A stretch of DNA of 64,000 nucleotides from SHZL01 sp963815185 (GCA_963815185.1 CAWFGC010000009.1:1137106-1201105), one strand, 5' to 3'. Counted from the stretch's first letter, positions 1 to 12,027 are shown. Translations and numbers: made by a program. Notes: generated by a model not told the origin, from the sequence alone.

Positions 1-309
1 TCCGGACGGGCTGAGCTGAAACAGGACGCGCAGACCAGCCTGGTCGAAGTGGTCGATTTGTTGCAAAGTGAACCCGAAAAGAAAATTCGCATCGAAGGCC
101 ATACGGATTCAACGGGTGATTCCGGCACCAACCTGAAGTTGTCCGAGCGCAGGGCGAACGCGGTGCTGGATGCCCTGGTGGCGCTCGGGGTTGATACCTC
201 CCGCATAACGGCTGTCGGCATGGGAGAGGACTTTCCCATCGCCAGCAATGACACCGAAGAAGGACGCCAGAAAAACCGGCGGGTGGATGTGATTTTGTTG
301 GACGGTTGA
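1..309 (+). CDS. OmpA-family C-terminal domain protein (5' end outside window)
   Basis: The reading frame is open from the first base and ends at the TGA at 307-309, so only the last 102 residues are visible. They form an OmpA-like peptidoglycan-binding domain: the GHTDSTG motif, the LSERRANAV helix and the final NRRVDV segment are the hallmarks of OmpA/Pal/MotB domains, which bind meso-diaminopimelate in the cell wall. The protein is therefore probably an outer-membrane or lipid-anchored envelope protein. The N-terminal architecture (barrel, lipoprotein, or DUF4398-type) cannot be seen. A second, complete OmpA-type protein (Pal) lies at 54.5 kb. Confidence 0.88.
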   Translation, partial: SGRAELKQDAQTSLVEVVDLLQSEPEKKIRIEGHTDSTGDSGTNLKLSERRANAVLDALVALGVDTSRITAVGMGEDFPIASNDTEEGRQKNRRVDVILLDG

Positions 310-624
310 GTGTTGATTTAGCCGGTAAAAAGAATAATAGAATTTGGAAGCATGAATCAGGATTCGTCCATGGATCGTGCCTTGGAGGCGGCGGTTGCCG
401 AACGCGAAATTTTGCGTTAGTGTTGCTTTGTAGCTATGGTTTATCCCTTCAAAAACGGAGTTCGTGGATAATGACTGTGATGGCTCAGACCGTCGCACGT
501 CATGCAACGAACTTCGCTTCATTTCTGTCAACAAAACCCGTAAACACGATTTCCCTGCCTACCCCAACGCTGGACGTTGTGGCATCGGCCGGGCGACATG
601 TCACCATTGAATCGGAGGATTGCG
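310..624. other. Intergenic stretch, no convincing gene
   Basis: This 315-base gap holds only short open frames without family resemblance. The best candidate is a 22-codon frame at 352-420 on the plus strand (MNQDSSMDRALEAAVAEREI, then LR) with a weak GGAAG ahead of its ATG. It could be a small peptide or a gene remnant. I see no tRNA and no strong terminator. Confidence 0.4.
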
Positions 625-840
625 ATGTTTGAACACCGCCAGGAACAGATGGAAAAACTGATGAAAGAGAATGAAGAATTTCTGCGCGTCTTCAATCGTC
701 ATCAGGAATTGGACAAGAGAGTCACTGCTGCAGAGATTGGCACGGCTCCAATGGAAGACCTGGCATTGATGAAACTGAAGAAAGAGAAATTGTGGGCAAA
801 GGACCAGTTGGCGCGGATTATGGACGCCAGCAGCGCCTGA
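625..840 (+). CDS. YdcH/DUF465-family small protein
   Basis: This is a 71-residue, highly charged, probably all-helical protein (FEHRQEQMEKLMKENEEF at the start, LKKEKLWAKDQL near the end). It matches the DUF465/YdcH family of short coiled-coil proteins of unknown function common in proteobacteria. The start at 625 is chosen because a clear GGAGG sits at 614-618, eight bases ahead of the ATG; an upstream in-frame start at 577 lacks such a site. A strong terminator follows at 866-897, so it appears to be transcribed on its own. Confidence 0.85.
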   Translation: MFEHRQEQMEKLMKENEEFLRVFNRHQELDKRVTAAEIGTAPMEDLALMKLKKEKLWAKDQLARIMDASSA

Positions 841-865
841 ATTGATCACTGCTTCCTAAGCCAGA

Positions 866-897
866 GCGGCCGGGTCAGTCAGCCCGGCCGCTTTGTT
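866..897 (+). terminator. Rho-independent terminator after ydcH-like gene
   Basis: A perfect 9-bp GC-rich stem (866-874 with 883-891, GCGGCCGGG / CCCGGCCGC) is followed by TTTGTTT. It separates the ydcH-like gene from the trans-sulfuration genes. Confidence 0.85.
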
Positions 898-938
898 TAT
901 CTGCACACCTCAAATCCAAATGAATATCTGATTGCATA

Positions 939-2312
939 ATGAACGTTGTGGCCAATGTTCTTGAACTGATCGGCAATACACCGGTGGTGCGCATCAATCA
1001 CTTCGATACCGGGCCCTGCGAACTGTATATCAAGCTGGAAAATCAGAATCCGGGTGCATCGATCAAGGACCGCATCGGTCTGAAGATGATCGAGGATGCC
1101 GAAAAGGCGGAGCTGATCCGGCCGGGTGGAACCCTGGTCGAAGGCACGGCCGGGAATACGGGTCTGGGCCTGGCATTGGTAGCGGGGCAAAAAGGCTATC
1201 GCCTGGTGTTGGTGATCCCGGACAAGATGAGCCGGGAAAAAATCTCCAATCTGAAAGCCATGGGCGCGGAGGTGGTTCTGACCCGTTCGGATGTGGCCAA
1301 GGGCCATCCCGAATATTACCAGGACGTGGCCAAGCGGCTTGCCGACGAGACCGATGGCGCATTTTTCATCAATCAGTTCGGCAACCCCTCAAATCCCAGG
1401 GCACACGAAGAAATTACCGGCCCTGAAATCTGGCGCCAGATGGATGGGCGACTCGACGCCATCGTGCTGGGCGTGGGTTCCAGTGGCACGCTCACCGGTC
1501 TGTCACACTATTTCGCGCGCGAGGCTCCGCAACTGGAACTCGTTGTGGCCGATCCGCATGGCTCGATACTGGCGCAATACATCAATGAGGGAACCCTCTC
1601 AGTCAAGACCAGCAGTTGGATGGTTGAGGGAATTGGCGAGGATTTCCTGCCCCCGATCAGCGACTTCACCCGGGTGAAGAAGGCTTATGCGATATCAGAC
1701 AAGGAAAGTTTCCAGACCGGCCGGGAGCTATTGCAGCGTGAAGGAATTCTCGGCGGTTCATCGACCGGCACCCTGGTGGCGGCAGCCCTGCGCTATTGCC
1801 GCGAGCAAACCGCGGCAAAACGTGTGTTGACATTTTGTTGCGACACCGGCAACCGTTACCTGTCGAAAATGTACAATGATTTCTGGATGCGCGACCAGGG
1901 CTTTATCGAAATCTCCAGCCACGGTGATTTGAGGGATCTGATCGCCCGCCCCTATGCTACGCACGATACCATCACGGTAGGTCCGGATGAACCGCTGGCC
2001 AATGCTTACAGCCGGATGAAGTTGTACGACGTCTCCCAGCTTCCGGTGATTGCCGAGGGGGAACTCGTCGGCATTCTGGATGAATCGGATCTGCTTATCG
2101 CGGCTGCGGAAAGCAGCGAAGCTTTTCGCCAGCCGGTGCGCTCGGCCATGGTCACGGAGCTTACCGAGATCGACGTGGCGGCTCCGGTAGCGGACTTGAT
2201 GCCGATCTTCAACAAGGATTTTGTCGCCATCGTGATGGACGGTGAGCGATTTCTCGGCTTGATAACGCGCGTCGATTTGCTGAACTATTTGCGCCGCAAG
2301 TCAGATCGGTAG
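939..2312 (+). CDS. cbs: Cystathionine beta-synthase (PLP domain plus C-terminal CBS pair)
   Basis: The 457-residue protein condenses serine and homocysteine to cystathionine, the first step of reverse trans-sulfuration. Residues 1-320 are a fold-type II PLP domain: the PLP lysine is K43 in GASIKDR, the substrate loop is GTAGNTG, and the phosphate-binding loop is GVGSSGT. Residues about 335-455 carry two CBS motifs, which in this family bind adenosyl ligands and regulate activity. The C-terminal CBS domains distinguish it from cysteine synthases CysK/CysM, which end after the PLP domain. The gene is followed after 38 bases by a gamma-lyase, supporting the assignment. It is co-directional and likely co-transcribed. 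Confidence 0.9.
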   Translation: MNVVANVLELIGNTPVVRINHFDTGPCELYIKLENQNPGASIKDRIGLKMIEDAEKAELIRPGGTLVEGTAGNTGLGLALVAGQKGYRLVLVIPDKMSREKISNLKAMGAEVVLTRSDVAKGHPEYYQDVAKRLADETDGAFFINQFGNPSNPRAHEEITGPEIWRQMDGRLDAIVLGVGSSGTLTGLSHYFAREAPQLELVVADPHGSILAQYINEGTLSVKTSSWMVEGIGEDFLPPISDFTRVKKAYAISDKESFQTGRELLQREGILGGSSTGTLVAAALRYCREQTAAKRVLTFCCDTGNRYLSKMYNDFWMRDQGFIEISSHGDLRDLIARPYATHDTITVGPDEPLANAYSRMKLYDVSQLPVIAEGELVGILDESDLLIAAAESSEAFRQPVRSAMVTELTEIDVAAPVADLMPIFNKDFVAIVMDGERFLGLITRVDLLNYLRRKSDR

Positions 2313-2350
2313 TGAATCCGCGCTGATCCCACCTCAAGAGCCCAGGCACC

Positions 2351-3523
2351 ATGCGTCATCGAAAAGACAAACACCAGCTTGCTACCCGCGCGATTCACGC
2401 GGGCCAGCAGCCAGACCCTTCCACCGGCGCCATCATGACGCCGATCTATGCCACCTCGACGTTTGTCCAATCCAGCCCGGGTGATCACAAGGGCTGGGAG
2501 TATTCGCGCAGTCACAATCCGACGCGGGATGCCTATGAACAATGTATCGCCGATCTGGAAGGCGGCATCCGCGGCTTTGCTTTCGCGTCCGGCATGGCGG
2601 CAACTGCAACGGTGATGGAACTGCTCGACAGCGGCGATCATGTGGTGGCCGGCGACGATCTGTACGGTGGAAGCCTGCGCTTGTTTCAGCGGGTAAGGGA
2701 GCGCTCGGCAGGTCTGAAATTCAGCTTTGTGCCATTGGAGCAACCAGACGCCTTGCGGGCTGCGATCCGCCCGGAAACCCGCATGGTATGGGTGGAAACG
2801 CCAACCAATCCCATGCTGCGCATCGTCGATCTCGCCGCCGCCGCGGATATCGCGCATGCAAACGGCGCGCTGCTGGTGGTTGACAATACCTTTGCCAGCC
2901 CGATGCTGCAGCGGCCATTGGAGCTGGGAGCGGATATCGTGGTCCATTCCGCAACCAAGTATCTCAACGGCCACTCCGACATGATCGGTGGCGTCGCGGT
3001 AGTGCGTGAGGACGAAGAACTGGCGCAAAATCTCTGGTTCCTGCTCAACTCCATCGGCGCCATTCAAGGGCCGTTTGACAGTTTTCTGGCGATGCGCGGC
3101 CTCAAGACACTGGCGCTGAGGATGAAAGCGCATGCGGAAAACGCGTTGATCATTGCCCGCTGGCTGCAGCGCCATCCTGGCGTCAGGCAAGTGATTTATC
3201 CCGGCCTTGAAGACCATCCGCAGCATGCACTGGCCATGCAGCAAATGAACGGGCAGGGTGGGGGGATCATCAGCATCGACGTGCACGGCGGGCTGGAAGC
3301 CGCGCGGCGGATGCTGGAACGCTGTGAATTATTTTCGCTGGCGGAAAGCCTGGGTGGGGTCGAAAGCCTGATCAATCACCCGGCGCTCATGACCCATGCC
3401 TCGGTGCCCGCAGACAGGCGCGCCAAGCTCGGTATTAGTGATACCCTGGTCCGCCTGTCGGTTGGCATGGAAGACGTGAATGATTTGATCGCTGATCTGG
3501 AGTACGCGCTGGACGGCGATTGA
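2351..3523 (+). CDS. Cystathionine gamma-lyase / trans-sulfuration PLP enzyme
   Basis: This 390-residue fold-type I PLP enzyme belongs to the Cys/Met metabolism family. Visible features are YSRSHNPTRDA near residue 51, SGMAA at 80, DNTFASP at 178, and the PLP lysine K203 in SATKYLNGHSD. The family includes gamma-lyases and gamma-synthases that sequence alone separates poorly. Next to a cystathionine beta-synthase, a gamma-lyase role (cystathionine to cysteine, 2-oxobutyrate and ammonia) is the most economical reading. Cystathionine gamma-synthase on activated homoserine is the alternative. The start ATG at 2351 fits the usual family length. Confidence 0.88.
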   Translation: MRHRKDKHQLATRAIHAGQQPDPSTGAIMTPIYATSTFVQSSPGDHKGWEYSRSHNPTRDAYEQCIADLEGGIRGFAFASGMAATATVMELLDSGDHVVAGDDLYGGSLRLFQRVRERSAGLKFSFVPLEQPDALRAAIRPETRMVWVETPTNPMLRIVDLAAAADIAHANGALLVVDNTFASPMLQRPLELGADIVVHSATKYLNGHSDMIGGVAVVREDEELAQNLWFLLNSIGAIQGPFDSFLAMRGLKTLALRMKAHAENALIIARWLQRHPGVRQVIYPGLEDHPQHALAMQQMNGQGGGIISIDVHGGLEAARRMLERCELFSLAESLGGVESLINHPALMTHASVPADRRAKLGISDTLVRLSVGMEDVNDLIADLEYALDGD

Positions 3524-3537
3524 TTCCGACCCCATTT

Positions 3538-3595
3538 GTAGGAGCGCGCTTGCGCGCGATTCTCGAATCCATTTCGCGCGCAAGCGCGCTCCTAC
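3538..3595. repeat. REP pair (inverted) downstream of gamma-lyase gene
   Basis: Two copies of a 22-nt REP element face each other: GTAGGAGCGCGCTTGCGCGC (plus GA) at 3538-3559 and its exact reverse complement at 3574-3595. Each copy can form its own GCGCGC-type hairpin, and together they form a larger one. The leading GTAG is the signature recognised by REP-associated tyrosine transposases. Confidence 0.9.
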
Positions 3596-3620
3596 GGATT
3601 ATTTGACCCCGTTCCTGCTG

Positions 3621-3713
<93 letters not shown>

Positions 3714-3738
3714 ATAGTCACATTTTATCCTCAATACT

Positions 3739-3798
3739 GTAGGAGCGCGCTTGCGCGCGATTCTAAAACCCATTTTGTAGGAGCGCGCTTGCGCGCGA
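3739..3798. repeat. Two direct REP copies
   Basis: Two further copies of the same 22-nt REP lie in direct orientation at 3739-3760 and 3777-3798, separated by a short spacer (TTCTAAAACCCATTTT). A truncated inverted half-copy follows near 3812-3820. Together with 3538-3595 and 3839-3860 they form a cluster around tRNA-Ser. Confidence 0.9.
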
Positions 3799-3838
3799 TT
3801 GTGAAATCCATTTCGCGCAACCGATTCTAAAACCCATT

Positions 3839-3856
3839 TCGCGCGCAAGCGCGCTC

Positions 3857-3860
<4 letters not shown>
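3839..3860. repeat. REP copy overlapping the end of aacS
   Basis: This inverted copy of the 22-nt REP ends at 3860. Its terminal GTAG, read on the minus strand, contains the TAG stop codon (3857-3859) of the acetoacetyl-CoA synthetase gene, so the repeat and the coding region overlap by the stop codon. Confidence 0.88.
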
Positions 3861-5841
<1,981 letters not shown>

Positions 5842-5842
5842 A

Positions 5843-6781
5843 TCAGTCCAGCAGTTTCTCCAGTTCGGGAATGAAATTGAACAGGTCACCTACCACGCCA
5901 ATATCGGCGACTTCGAAAATGGGGGCTTCGGCGTCCTTGTTGACGGCGACAATGGTGCCGGCATCCTTGATGCCGGTGATATGTTGAATTGCTCCGGAAA
6001 TGCCAAAAGCCCAGTAGAGGTCGGGGGAAATGATCTTGCCGGTTTGACCGACCTGCATGTCGTTGGGGCAATAACCCGCGTCAACGGCGGCGCGGGAAGC
6101 GCCCACGCCTGCCCCCAGCTTGTCCGCAAGTCGATAGATGATTTCGAAATTTTCCGCACTGCCCAGGGCACGGCCACCAGAGACCACCATCGCCGCGCTT
6201 TGCAGGTCGGGCCGCTCCCCGCCTTCAGATTCAATACCGACATACCGCGTATGCGCGGCCGCGCTACCGGATGCACTGCGCGGCTCGATGGCGGCACTGC
6301 CGCCGCCGGCTGCAGGTTGCCAGCTTGCGATACGCACGGTCATGATCACGGTCGCACCTTCCGCGGTTTCGACGTCGATAATGGCATTGCCGGCATAAAT
6401 GGGACGGCGGAAGGATTGCGGGCTCAGTACTTCCATTACGTCACTGAGCTGATTGACGCCGGCAAGCGCCGCCACCCGCGGCATCAGGTCCTTGCCCAGG
6501 GTCGTGGACGGGCCCAGAACATGCGTGTACTCCGCAGCCAGGCTGATGATTTCCGGCGCCCAGTTGACTGCCAATGGATGCTCCAGGTGAGGCGCATCGA
6601 CGGTGATGACACGCGTAACACCATTCAAGGCAGCGGCCTGCCCGGCCACTGCATCCAGCCCATGGCCCAATACCGCGACATCGATGTCCGCGCCAATGGC
6701 CTGTGCGCAACTGACGCATTTGGCGGTGCTCAGGTTCAGCGCCTGGCCGTCATGTTCGGCCACAACCAATATCTTGCTCAT
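5843..6781 (-). CDS. etfA: Electron transfer flavoprotein alpha subunit
   Basis: This 312-residue alpha subunit of the FAD/AMP-containing ETF heterodimer carries electrons from acyl-CoA dehydrogenases. It starts with SKILVVAEHDG and has the conserved FAD-binding C-terminal half, including KLGAGVGASRAAVDAGY and GQTGKIISPDLYWAFGISGA, followed by AVNKDAEAPIFEVADIGVVG. Its ATG overlaps the stop of etfB by 4 bases (6778-6781), which indicates translational coupling in the expected beta-alpha order. Confidence 0.96.
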   Translation of the reverse strand: MSKILVVAEHDGQALNLSTAKCVSCAQAIGADIDVAVLGHGLDAVAGQAAALNGVTRVITVDAPHLEHPLAVNWAPEIISLAAEYTHVLGPSTTLGKDLMPRVAALAGVNQLSDVMEVLSPQSFRRPIYAGNAIIDVETAEGATVIMTVRIASWQPAAGGGSAAIEPRSASGSAAAHTRYVGIESEGGERPDLQSAAMVVSGGRALGSAENFEIIYRLADKLGAGVGASRAAVDAGYCPNDMQVGQTGKIISPDLYWAFGISGAIQHITGIKDAGTIVAVNKDAEAPIFEVADIGVVGDLFNFIPELEKLLD

Positions 6782-7524
6782 AACAACCCCCGCTTCTTCA
6801 GTTCCTCTACCAGTTGTTCAGCGTTCTCCACCATGATTCCCTTTTGCCGTTGCGGGGGTGGGGCGAATTTGACCACTTTGAGATTGCCTTCCGGCGCAAC
6901 GCCCAGTTCCTCCAGCGAAAGAACGTCCAGAGGCTTGCGCTTGGCTTTCATTATGTCGGGCAGTTTCACGAAACGCGGCTCGTTAAGCCGCAGGTCGACC
7001 GTGACCACGGCCGGCAAGTCAATTTCAACCGTCTCCAGGCCCGCATCTATTTCACGTGTTACGGTGGCTTTCTCACCTTCGAGAACCAGTTTGGACGCAA
7101 ACGTGGCCTGCGGACGGCCCCACAGCGCGGCCAGCATCTGGCCGGTCTGGCTGTTGTCATCGTCTATGGCCTGCTTGCCGAGGATGACCAGCCCGGGCTG
7201 CTCCTTTTCGATAAGCTTCAGGAATGCCTGCGCAACGCCGAGTGGCTGCAAGGCTGCATCGGTTTTGATCTGGATGGCGCGGTCGGCGCCCATGGCCAAA
7301 CCGGTGCGTAACTGCTGCTGGCAGGTGTCGCCGCCGCAGGAGACCACGATGACTTCCGTTGCCTTGCCTGCCTCCTTGATCCTGAGCGCCTCTTCCAGTG
7401 CGATTTCGTCAAAGGGATTGATGCTCATCTTGACACCTTCGGTGTCCATTCCACTGCCGTCAGGCAGAACCCGGACGCGGACGTTGTAATCCACCACGCG
7501 CTTGATGCCAACCAATATCTTCAT
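6778..7524 (-). CDS. etfB: Electron transfer flavoprotein beta subunit
   Basis: The 248-residue beta subunit of ETF binds AMP and pairs with EtfA. It begins KILVGIKRVVDYNVRVRV and includes the family segment SINPFDEIALEEALRIKE and the DLPAVVTVDLRLNEPR region. A Shine-Dalgarno-like AGGA lies about eight bases upstream of the ATG. It follows the ETF-ubiquinone oxidoreductase gene after 30 bases, so the three electron-transfer genes form one minus-strand operon. Confidence 0.96.
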   Translation of the reverse strand: MKILVGIKRVVDYNVRVRVLPDGSGMDTEGVKMSINPFDEIALEEALRIKEAGKATEVIVVSCGGDTCQQQLRTGLAMGADRAIQIKTDAALQPLGVAQAFLKLIEKEQPGLVILGKQAIDDDNSQTGQMLAALWGRPQATFASKLVLEGEKATVTREIDAGLETVEIDLPAVVTVDLRLNEPRFVKLPDIMKAKRKPLDVLSLEELGVAPEGNLKVVKFAPPPQRQKGIMVENAEQLVEELKKRGLL

Positions 7525-7554
7525 GGGATGATTCCTGATGATGTCCTTTGTTGT

Positions 7555-9154
7555 TTAGAGGTTTTGGTAGTTGGGACCGCTGCCGCCTTCCGGCGTGACC
7601 CAATTGATGATCTGGTAGGGATCCTTGATGTCGCAGGTCTTGCAGTGTACACAATTGGCGGCATTGATCTGCAGCCGCTTGACCGCCTTCATCTTCGACC
7701 ATTTCGTAGACATTGGCCGGGCAAAACCGCGTGCACGGATGATCGTATTCTACGCCGCAGCGCGTGGTGCAAATGTCCGGTTGGGTGATTTGCAAGTGTA
7801 CCGGTTGGTCCTCCTCATGCGCCGTGGCTGCAAAATAGACCGAGGCGAGCCGGTCGCGAGGCGGCAAATCGCGGTTCACCCAATGCCGGTCGGGCGGCGT
7901 ATAGTCCGCCACCTTGCGCAGTGATTTGTCATCGGCATGCAATGCCAGGGTCCAGGGCAGCTTGCCGGCGGTGACGGTCTCGATGGCCGCTCTGATAAAT
8001 CCGCGCCACAGACCCTTGTAGAAGGCCGGGCGGATATTGCGCACCTGCTTCAGTTCCGCGAGGATGGCCGAAGCCCGCAGTCTGGCGTCGAAGCCCGCGG
8101 ACGAAACGGTTTCCGCGAGGTGTTCCGCTGCGAGCATGCCGGAGCGCATGGCCTGATGCACGCCCTTGACTTTAGGCACGTTCAACAGCCCGGCGGCGTC
8201 GCCAATCAGAATGGCTCCTGGCATCTCGGTTTTTGGTAGCGCCTGAAAGCCCCCTTCGACGATAGCTCGCGCACCGGCGGAGAGGATTTCACCTCCTTCT
8301 ATGAGCGCGCGCACCATCGGATGGTGTTTCATTTGCTGGAATGCTTCGAACGGTGAAAATTCCGGGTCGGCGTAATCGAGGCCGGTGACGAAGCCGAGCG
8401 CGATACGGTCCTTGTCCAGGTGATAAATGAAACTGCCGCCATAAATGTTCGGGTCCAGCGGCCACCCCAGTGTGTGCTGCACCAGGCCGGGCGAGGATTT
8501 ACCCGGTTGCACGCGCCACAACTCCTTCATGCCGATGCCGTAAGTCTGCGGGCCGGACTCCTTATTCAGGCCGAACTTGCGAATCAATTGCTTGCTCAGG
8601 TGTCCACGACAGCCTTCGCACAGAACGGTTACCCGGGCATGAATTTCGATACCCTGCATGAAGGTATCCTTGGGCTGCCCGTCGCGATCGACTCCCATAT
8701 CGCCAATGATCACGCCACCTACGGCGCCATCATCCGTATAGCGGATCGCCGATGCGGCAAAGCCTGGAAAGATATCGACTCCCAGCGCCTCGGCCTGCGG
8801 TGCCAGCCAGGCACACATGGCCCCCAGGGAGACGATGAAATTGCCATGATTCTTCTGCTGTGGCGGGGTGGGAAACCGGTAACGGCCGGTTGGGGTGAGA
8901 TACCACAGTTCGTCCTTTGTGACCGGCACGCAAATCGGCGGTGGCTGCTCACGCCATGCGGGCAGCAACTCGTCGAGCGGCCCGGGTTCGATGACCGCAC
9001 CGGAAAGAATTTGCGCGCCGACTTCCGCGGCTTTCTCGATGACCGCCACGTTCAAGTCGGGCTTGAGCTGTTTTAGCCGCAGCGCACAGGCCAGGCCCGA
9101 CGGGCCGGCGCCCACCACGATGACATCGTATTCCATGATTTCGCGTTCAGACAT
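7555..9154 (-). CDS. Electron transfer flavoprotein-ubiquinone oxidoreductase (one frameshift)
   Basis: This membrane-associated FAD/4Fe-4S enzyme passes electrons from ETF to ubiquinone. The N-terminus has the FAD motif DVIVVGAGPSGLACALRL. The C-terminal ferredoxin-like part shows CTRFCPANVYE, then CVHCKTCDIKDPYQIINWV and the end GPNYQNL. These last segments are in a different frame from the rest, with the break near 7685-7700, so the uncorrected frame would run on into etfB. With the shift the gene ends at TAA 7555-7557 and has the usual length of about 535 residues. A second in-frame ATG at 9136 is possible as start. Confidence 0.92.
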
Positions 9155-9313
9155 CGGTGTTTTTCCAGGCTGTTTCCGCTGTAATTATCAATCGGGCCAT
9201 TATATCGTGACACTAGCGCAGTGGAGCAACAAATCAACCCCGGCTTGATCGAGATTCGGGCCTGGAGGCCGGGGTACAGGTGCTTCCACTCTCAAATGCG
9301 TTATCATGGATAC

Positions 9314-9595
9314 ATGCGCAAGCCCGCAGCCATCCGCGTTTGGGTGCTCGCCGCCATGTTGGCGGTGAGTCATGTTGCCTTGGCCTGCCATGTCACCAGC
9401 CACCTCGATGCCAATATCGGCAGCTGCGAATGCTGCATCTGTCAAGGGCAAACATTCGCCGCCCCGTTACCCAGCGCGGAACCGGTGGCAGTCATTCGAC
9501 ATGCAGGGCCGGCACAGCTGCCGATCAAGATCACGCTGTTTTCCGAAACCTTTCCTCACCGCTACCAATCCAGAGCTCCTCCCTCCTCCGTCTGA
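9314..9595 (+). CDS. Small exported Cys-rich protein at the head of the zinc locus
   Basis: The 93-residue protein has a signal-peptide-like start (MRKPAAIRVWVLAAMLAVSH). Its mature part is rich in potential metal ligands: ACHVTSHL and then CECCICQG near residue 41. A longer in-frame start at 9221 would hide the signal peptide, so I choose 9314. No enzyme family is recognised; short proteins of this look (DUF2946-like) often sit in copper or zinc loci. It precedes an outer-membrane barrel gene and ZnuA/ZnuB homologues in the same direction. A periplasmic metal-binding role is inference. Confidence 0.55.
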   Translation: MRKPAAIRVWVLAAMLAVSHVALACHVTSHLDANIGSCECCICQGQTFAAPLPSAEPVAVIRHAGPAQLPIKITLFSETFPHRYQSRAPPSSV

Positions 9596-9664
9596 TTCCT
9601 GAATTAGCGATACCGCGGTCGCAGCGACCGTGGATATCTTGGTGGTCTTTCGAGGAGACGGCAA

Positions 9665-11097
9665 ATGAGAACACATTTTTGGTTCGCAGCACCGAGCATT
9701 ATGCTGGTGCTGGCCTGCGCAGCGCCGGCGCAGGCTGAGGGTACAACTGTATCGGAAAGCGGCAATACCGGCGACGTACAAACCTTGCGTCAGGAAATCG
9801 AAGCCATGCGGTCCGAGTATGAAGCCCGCATAGCGGAACTGGAGCGGCGGCTCGATGCTGCGGAGCAATCCGTGGAAGAGGCCAATGCCAAGGCCAGCCT
9901 GGCGCAGGAGCAAGCACAAAGCGCAAGTGATAACATCCGGTTTCGAAGCTGCGCCGGCAGCTTCGTCAGTCCGGCGTATATCGGTTTCAGCCGACAGTTC
10001 CTTCAACCCGGCGATGGGCGTGATTTTCCAGGGGCAGGCCTGGTCTTACCAGCAAAATCCGGACGAATACGCCATTCCCGGATTCCCGCTGGGCGGCGAG
10101 GCCGGTCCCGCGCCGGAAGGGCTTTCTTTGGCGGAAACGGAAATCAACATCTCGGCCAATGTCGATGACAAGTTCACCTCCTGGCTGACCCTGCCCATTG
10201 TGATCGAAGATGGTGAAACCAAGGTCGAGATCGAGGAAGCCTGGATCGAGACCCTGCGCCTTCCGGGCAACCTTTCCATGCGCATGGGCCGCACCTATTC
10301 GAACATCGGTTACCTAAACAACCAGCATTCGCACGCCTGGGACTTCACCGATCAGCCGCTGGCCTACCAGGTCTTTCTGGGCAGTCAGTACCTGGACGAC
10401 GGCCTGCAGGTCCGCTGGCTGGCGCCGACGGATATATACCTCGAGTTGAGTGGGGAAGTTTTTCGCGGCGACCGCTATCCCGCGGCCGGTGCGGCACACT
10501 CCGGCGCCGGCAGCCACAGCCTTTCGGTCAAGGCCGGTGGTGATGTCGGTTTCAGCAGCAGTTGGCTGGCCGGCGTCTCGTGGCTGGGGAGCCAAAAGCG
10601 AGGATCGCGCTTCCGGCAATGAAGACGAGCCGTTGTTCTTCAACGGCAACAGCGACCTCGTGATTGCGGATTTCGTCTGGAAATGGTCGCCCAATGGCAA
10701 TTGGCGCGAGCGCAATTTCAAGTTCCAGGCCGAGTACCTTTGGCGCAAGGAAGATGGCCGCGTACACCCTGGCCGACGGCATGGCATCCTGCCATGGAAC
10801 GACAAACAGCAAGGCTGGTATGCCCAGGCCGTGTATCAGCCGTTTCCGCAATGGCGCATTGGCGCGCGCATCGACGTGCTGAACGGCGGCGATTCGATGC
10901 CCGCTTTCACCGGCACGCCATTGGACTTCATGGGGCATGATCCAAAGCGTTACAGCCTGATGGTGGACTGGTCGAACAGCGAGTTCAGCCGCATCAGGCT
11001 CCAGTACAACCGGGACGAGGCCACGCTGGCCGATGATAACCAGTTTGGATTGCAATACATTTACGCCATCGGCGCCCATGGCGCCCATAGTTTCTGA
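9665..11097 (+). CDS. Zinc-locus outer-membrane beta-barrel protein (two frameshifts)
   Basis: A signal peptide (MLVLACAAPAQA, cleavage near residue 24) is followed by a short coiled coil (QTLRQEIEAMRSEYEARIAE). An outer-membrane barrel of about 400 residues rich in alternating aromatic strands comes next (GVIFQGQAWSYQQ, MRMGRTYSNIGYLNNQHSHAW) and ends in HSF. It resembles proteins annotated as zinc-regulated outer-membrane receptors, although I see no TonB plug domain, so a porin-like barrel is as likely. The frame changes near 9930 and again near 10590. GAGGAGACGG just before the ATG is a good ribosome site. ZnuA follows after 14 bases. Confidence 0.72.
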
Positions 11098-11111
11098 GCA
11101 AGGAGAAAAGC

Positions 11112-12027
11112 ATGAGACGCTCAATCATCGTTTTTGCACTGGCCATTGCCGGCCTGCAGGTATCCACGCCCGTTCACGCCGGGCTGGACGTGTTCGCCTG
11201 TGAGCCTGAATGGGCCGCGCTGGCGGAGGAACTGGGTGGCGATCAGGTCAGCACGACCAGCGCCACGCAGGGATTGCAGGATCCGCACTACATCCAGGCC
11301 AGGCCCAGCCTGATTTCCCGCATGCGCAAGGCCGACCTGGTCGTCTGTACCGGCGCACAACTTGAAATCGGCTGGCTGCCGATGTTGCTGGGCAAGGCCA
11401 ACAATTCAGCGATTCTACCGGGCAAGGACGGCCTGCTCGAAGCCAGCAGCTACGTGCACAAACTGGAAATTCCGGACCGCGTCGACCGTGCCCAGGGCGA
11501 CATTCATGTACAGGGAAACCCGCACATCCAGCTCAACCCGCTCAACATCCGCAAGGTCGCACAGCCGCTGAGCGAACGCCTGGCGAAACTTGACCCGGCG
11601 CACCAGGCGTATTACGCCGACCGGCTGGCCGATTTCCTCAGCCGCTGGGACGCCGCGATCAAGCGCTGGGAGGCCATGGCGGCGCCGCTGCGCGGCAAGC
11701 GCCTGGTGGCGCATCACAAATCCTTTGTCTATCTTGAGGATTGGCTGGGTCTTAAGGAACTGGCGACCCTGGAGCCTTTGCCGGGCATTCCCCCGACCAG
11801 CGCACATCTGGCTGAATTGCTGGACATGCTGGGTACGGATGGCAAGGGCGCGGACTTCATAATTCGCGCTGCCTATCAAAGCCCCAAGGCTTCGGAGTGG
11901 TTGTCGCAGCGCACCGGCATTCCGGCGCTGAGTGTGCCAACAACGATCGGCGGCTCGGACGGAGGCGAAAGATTTGTTTAGCTGGTTCGACGACATTATG
12001 CATCGGCTGCTGAGTGCGCACCCATGA
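11112..12027 (+). CDS. znuA: Zinc ABC transporter substrate-binding protein, ZnuA-like (C-terminal frameshift)
   Basis: This periplasmic TroA/ZnuA-family protein has the signal peptide MRRSIIVFALAIAGLQVST. Likely ligand positions are DPHYIQARPS near residue 57, GNPHIQLNPLN near 137 and VAHHKSFVYLEDW near 198. It lacks the long His-rich loop of enterobacterial ZnuA. The last residues (KDLFSWFDDIMHRLLSAHP) are in another frame, with the break near 11965. Corrected, the stop TGA at 12025-12027 overlaps the ATG of the permease gene by 4 bases, a strong sign that the correction is right and that the two are coupled. Confidence 0.85.

Noticed and set aside
109..534. A 141-codon minus-strand frame over the OmpA end and the following gap
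   Set aside because: It overlaps the clear OmpA domain and has no homologous features or ribosome site.
2285..3286. A 333-codon open frame on the minus strand
   Set aside because: It lies entirely opposite the gamma-lyase gene, whose motifs are unmistakable; its own sequence has no domain and reads like an antisense shadow.
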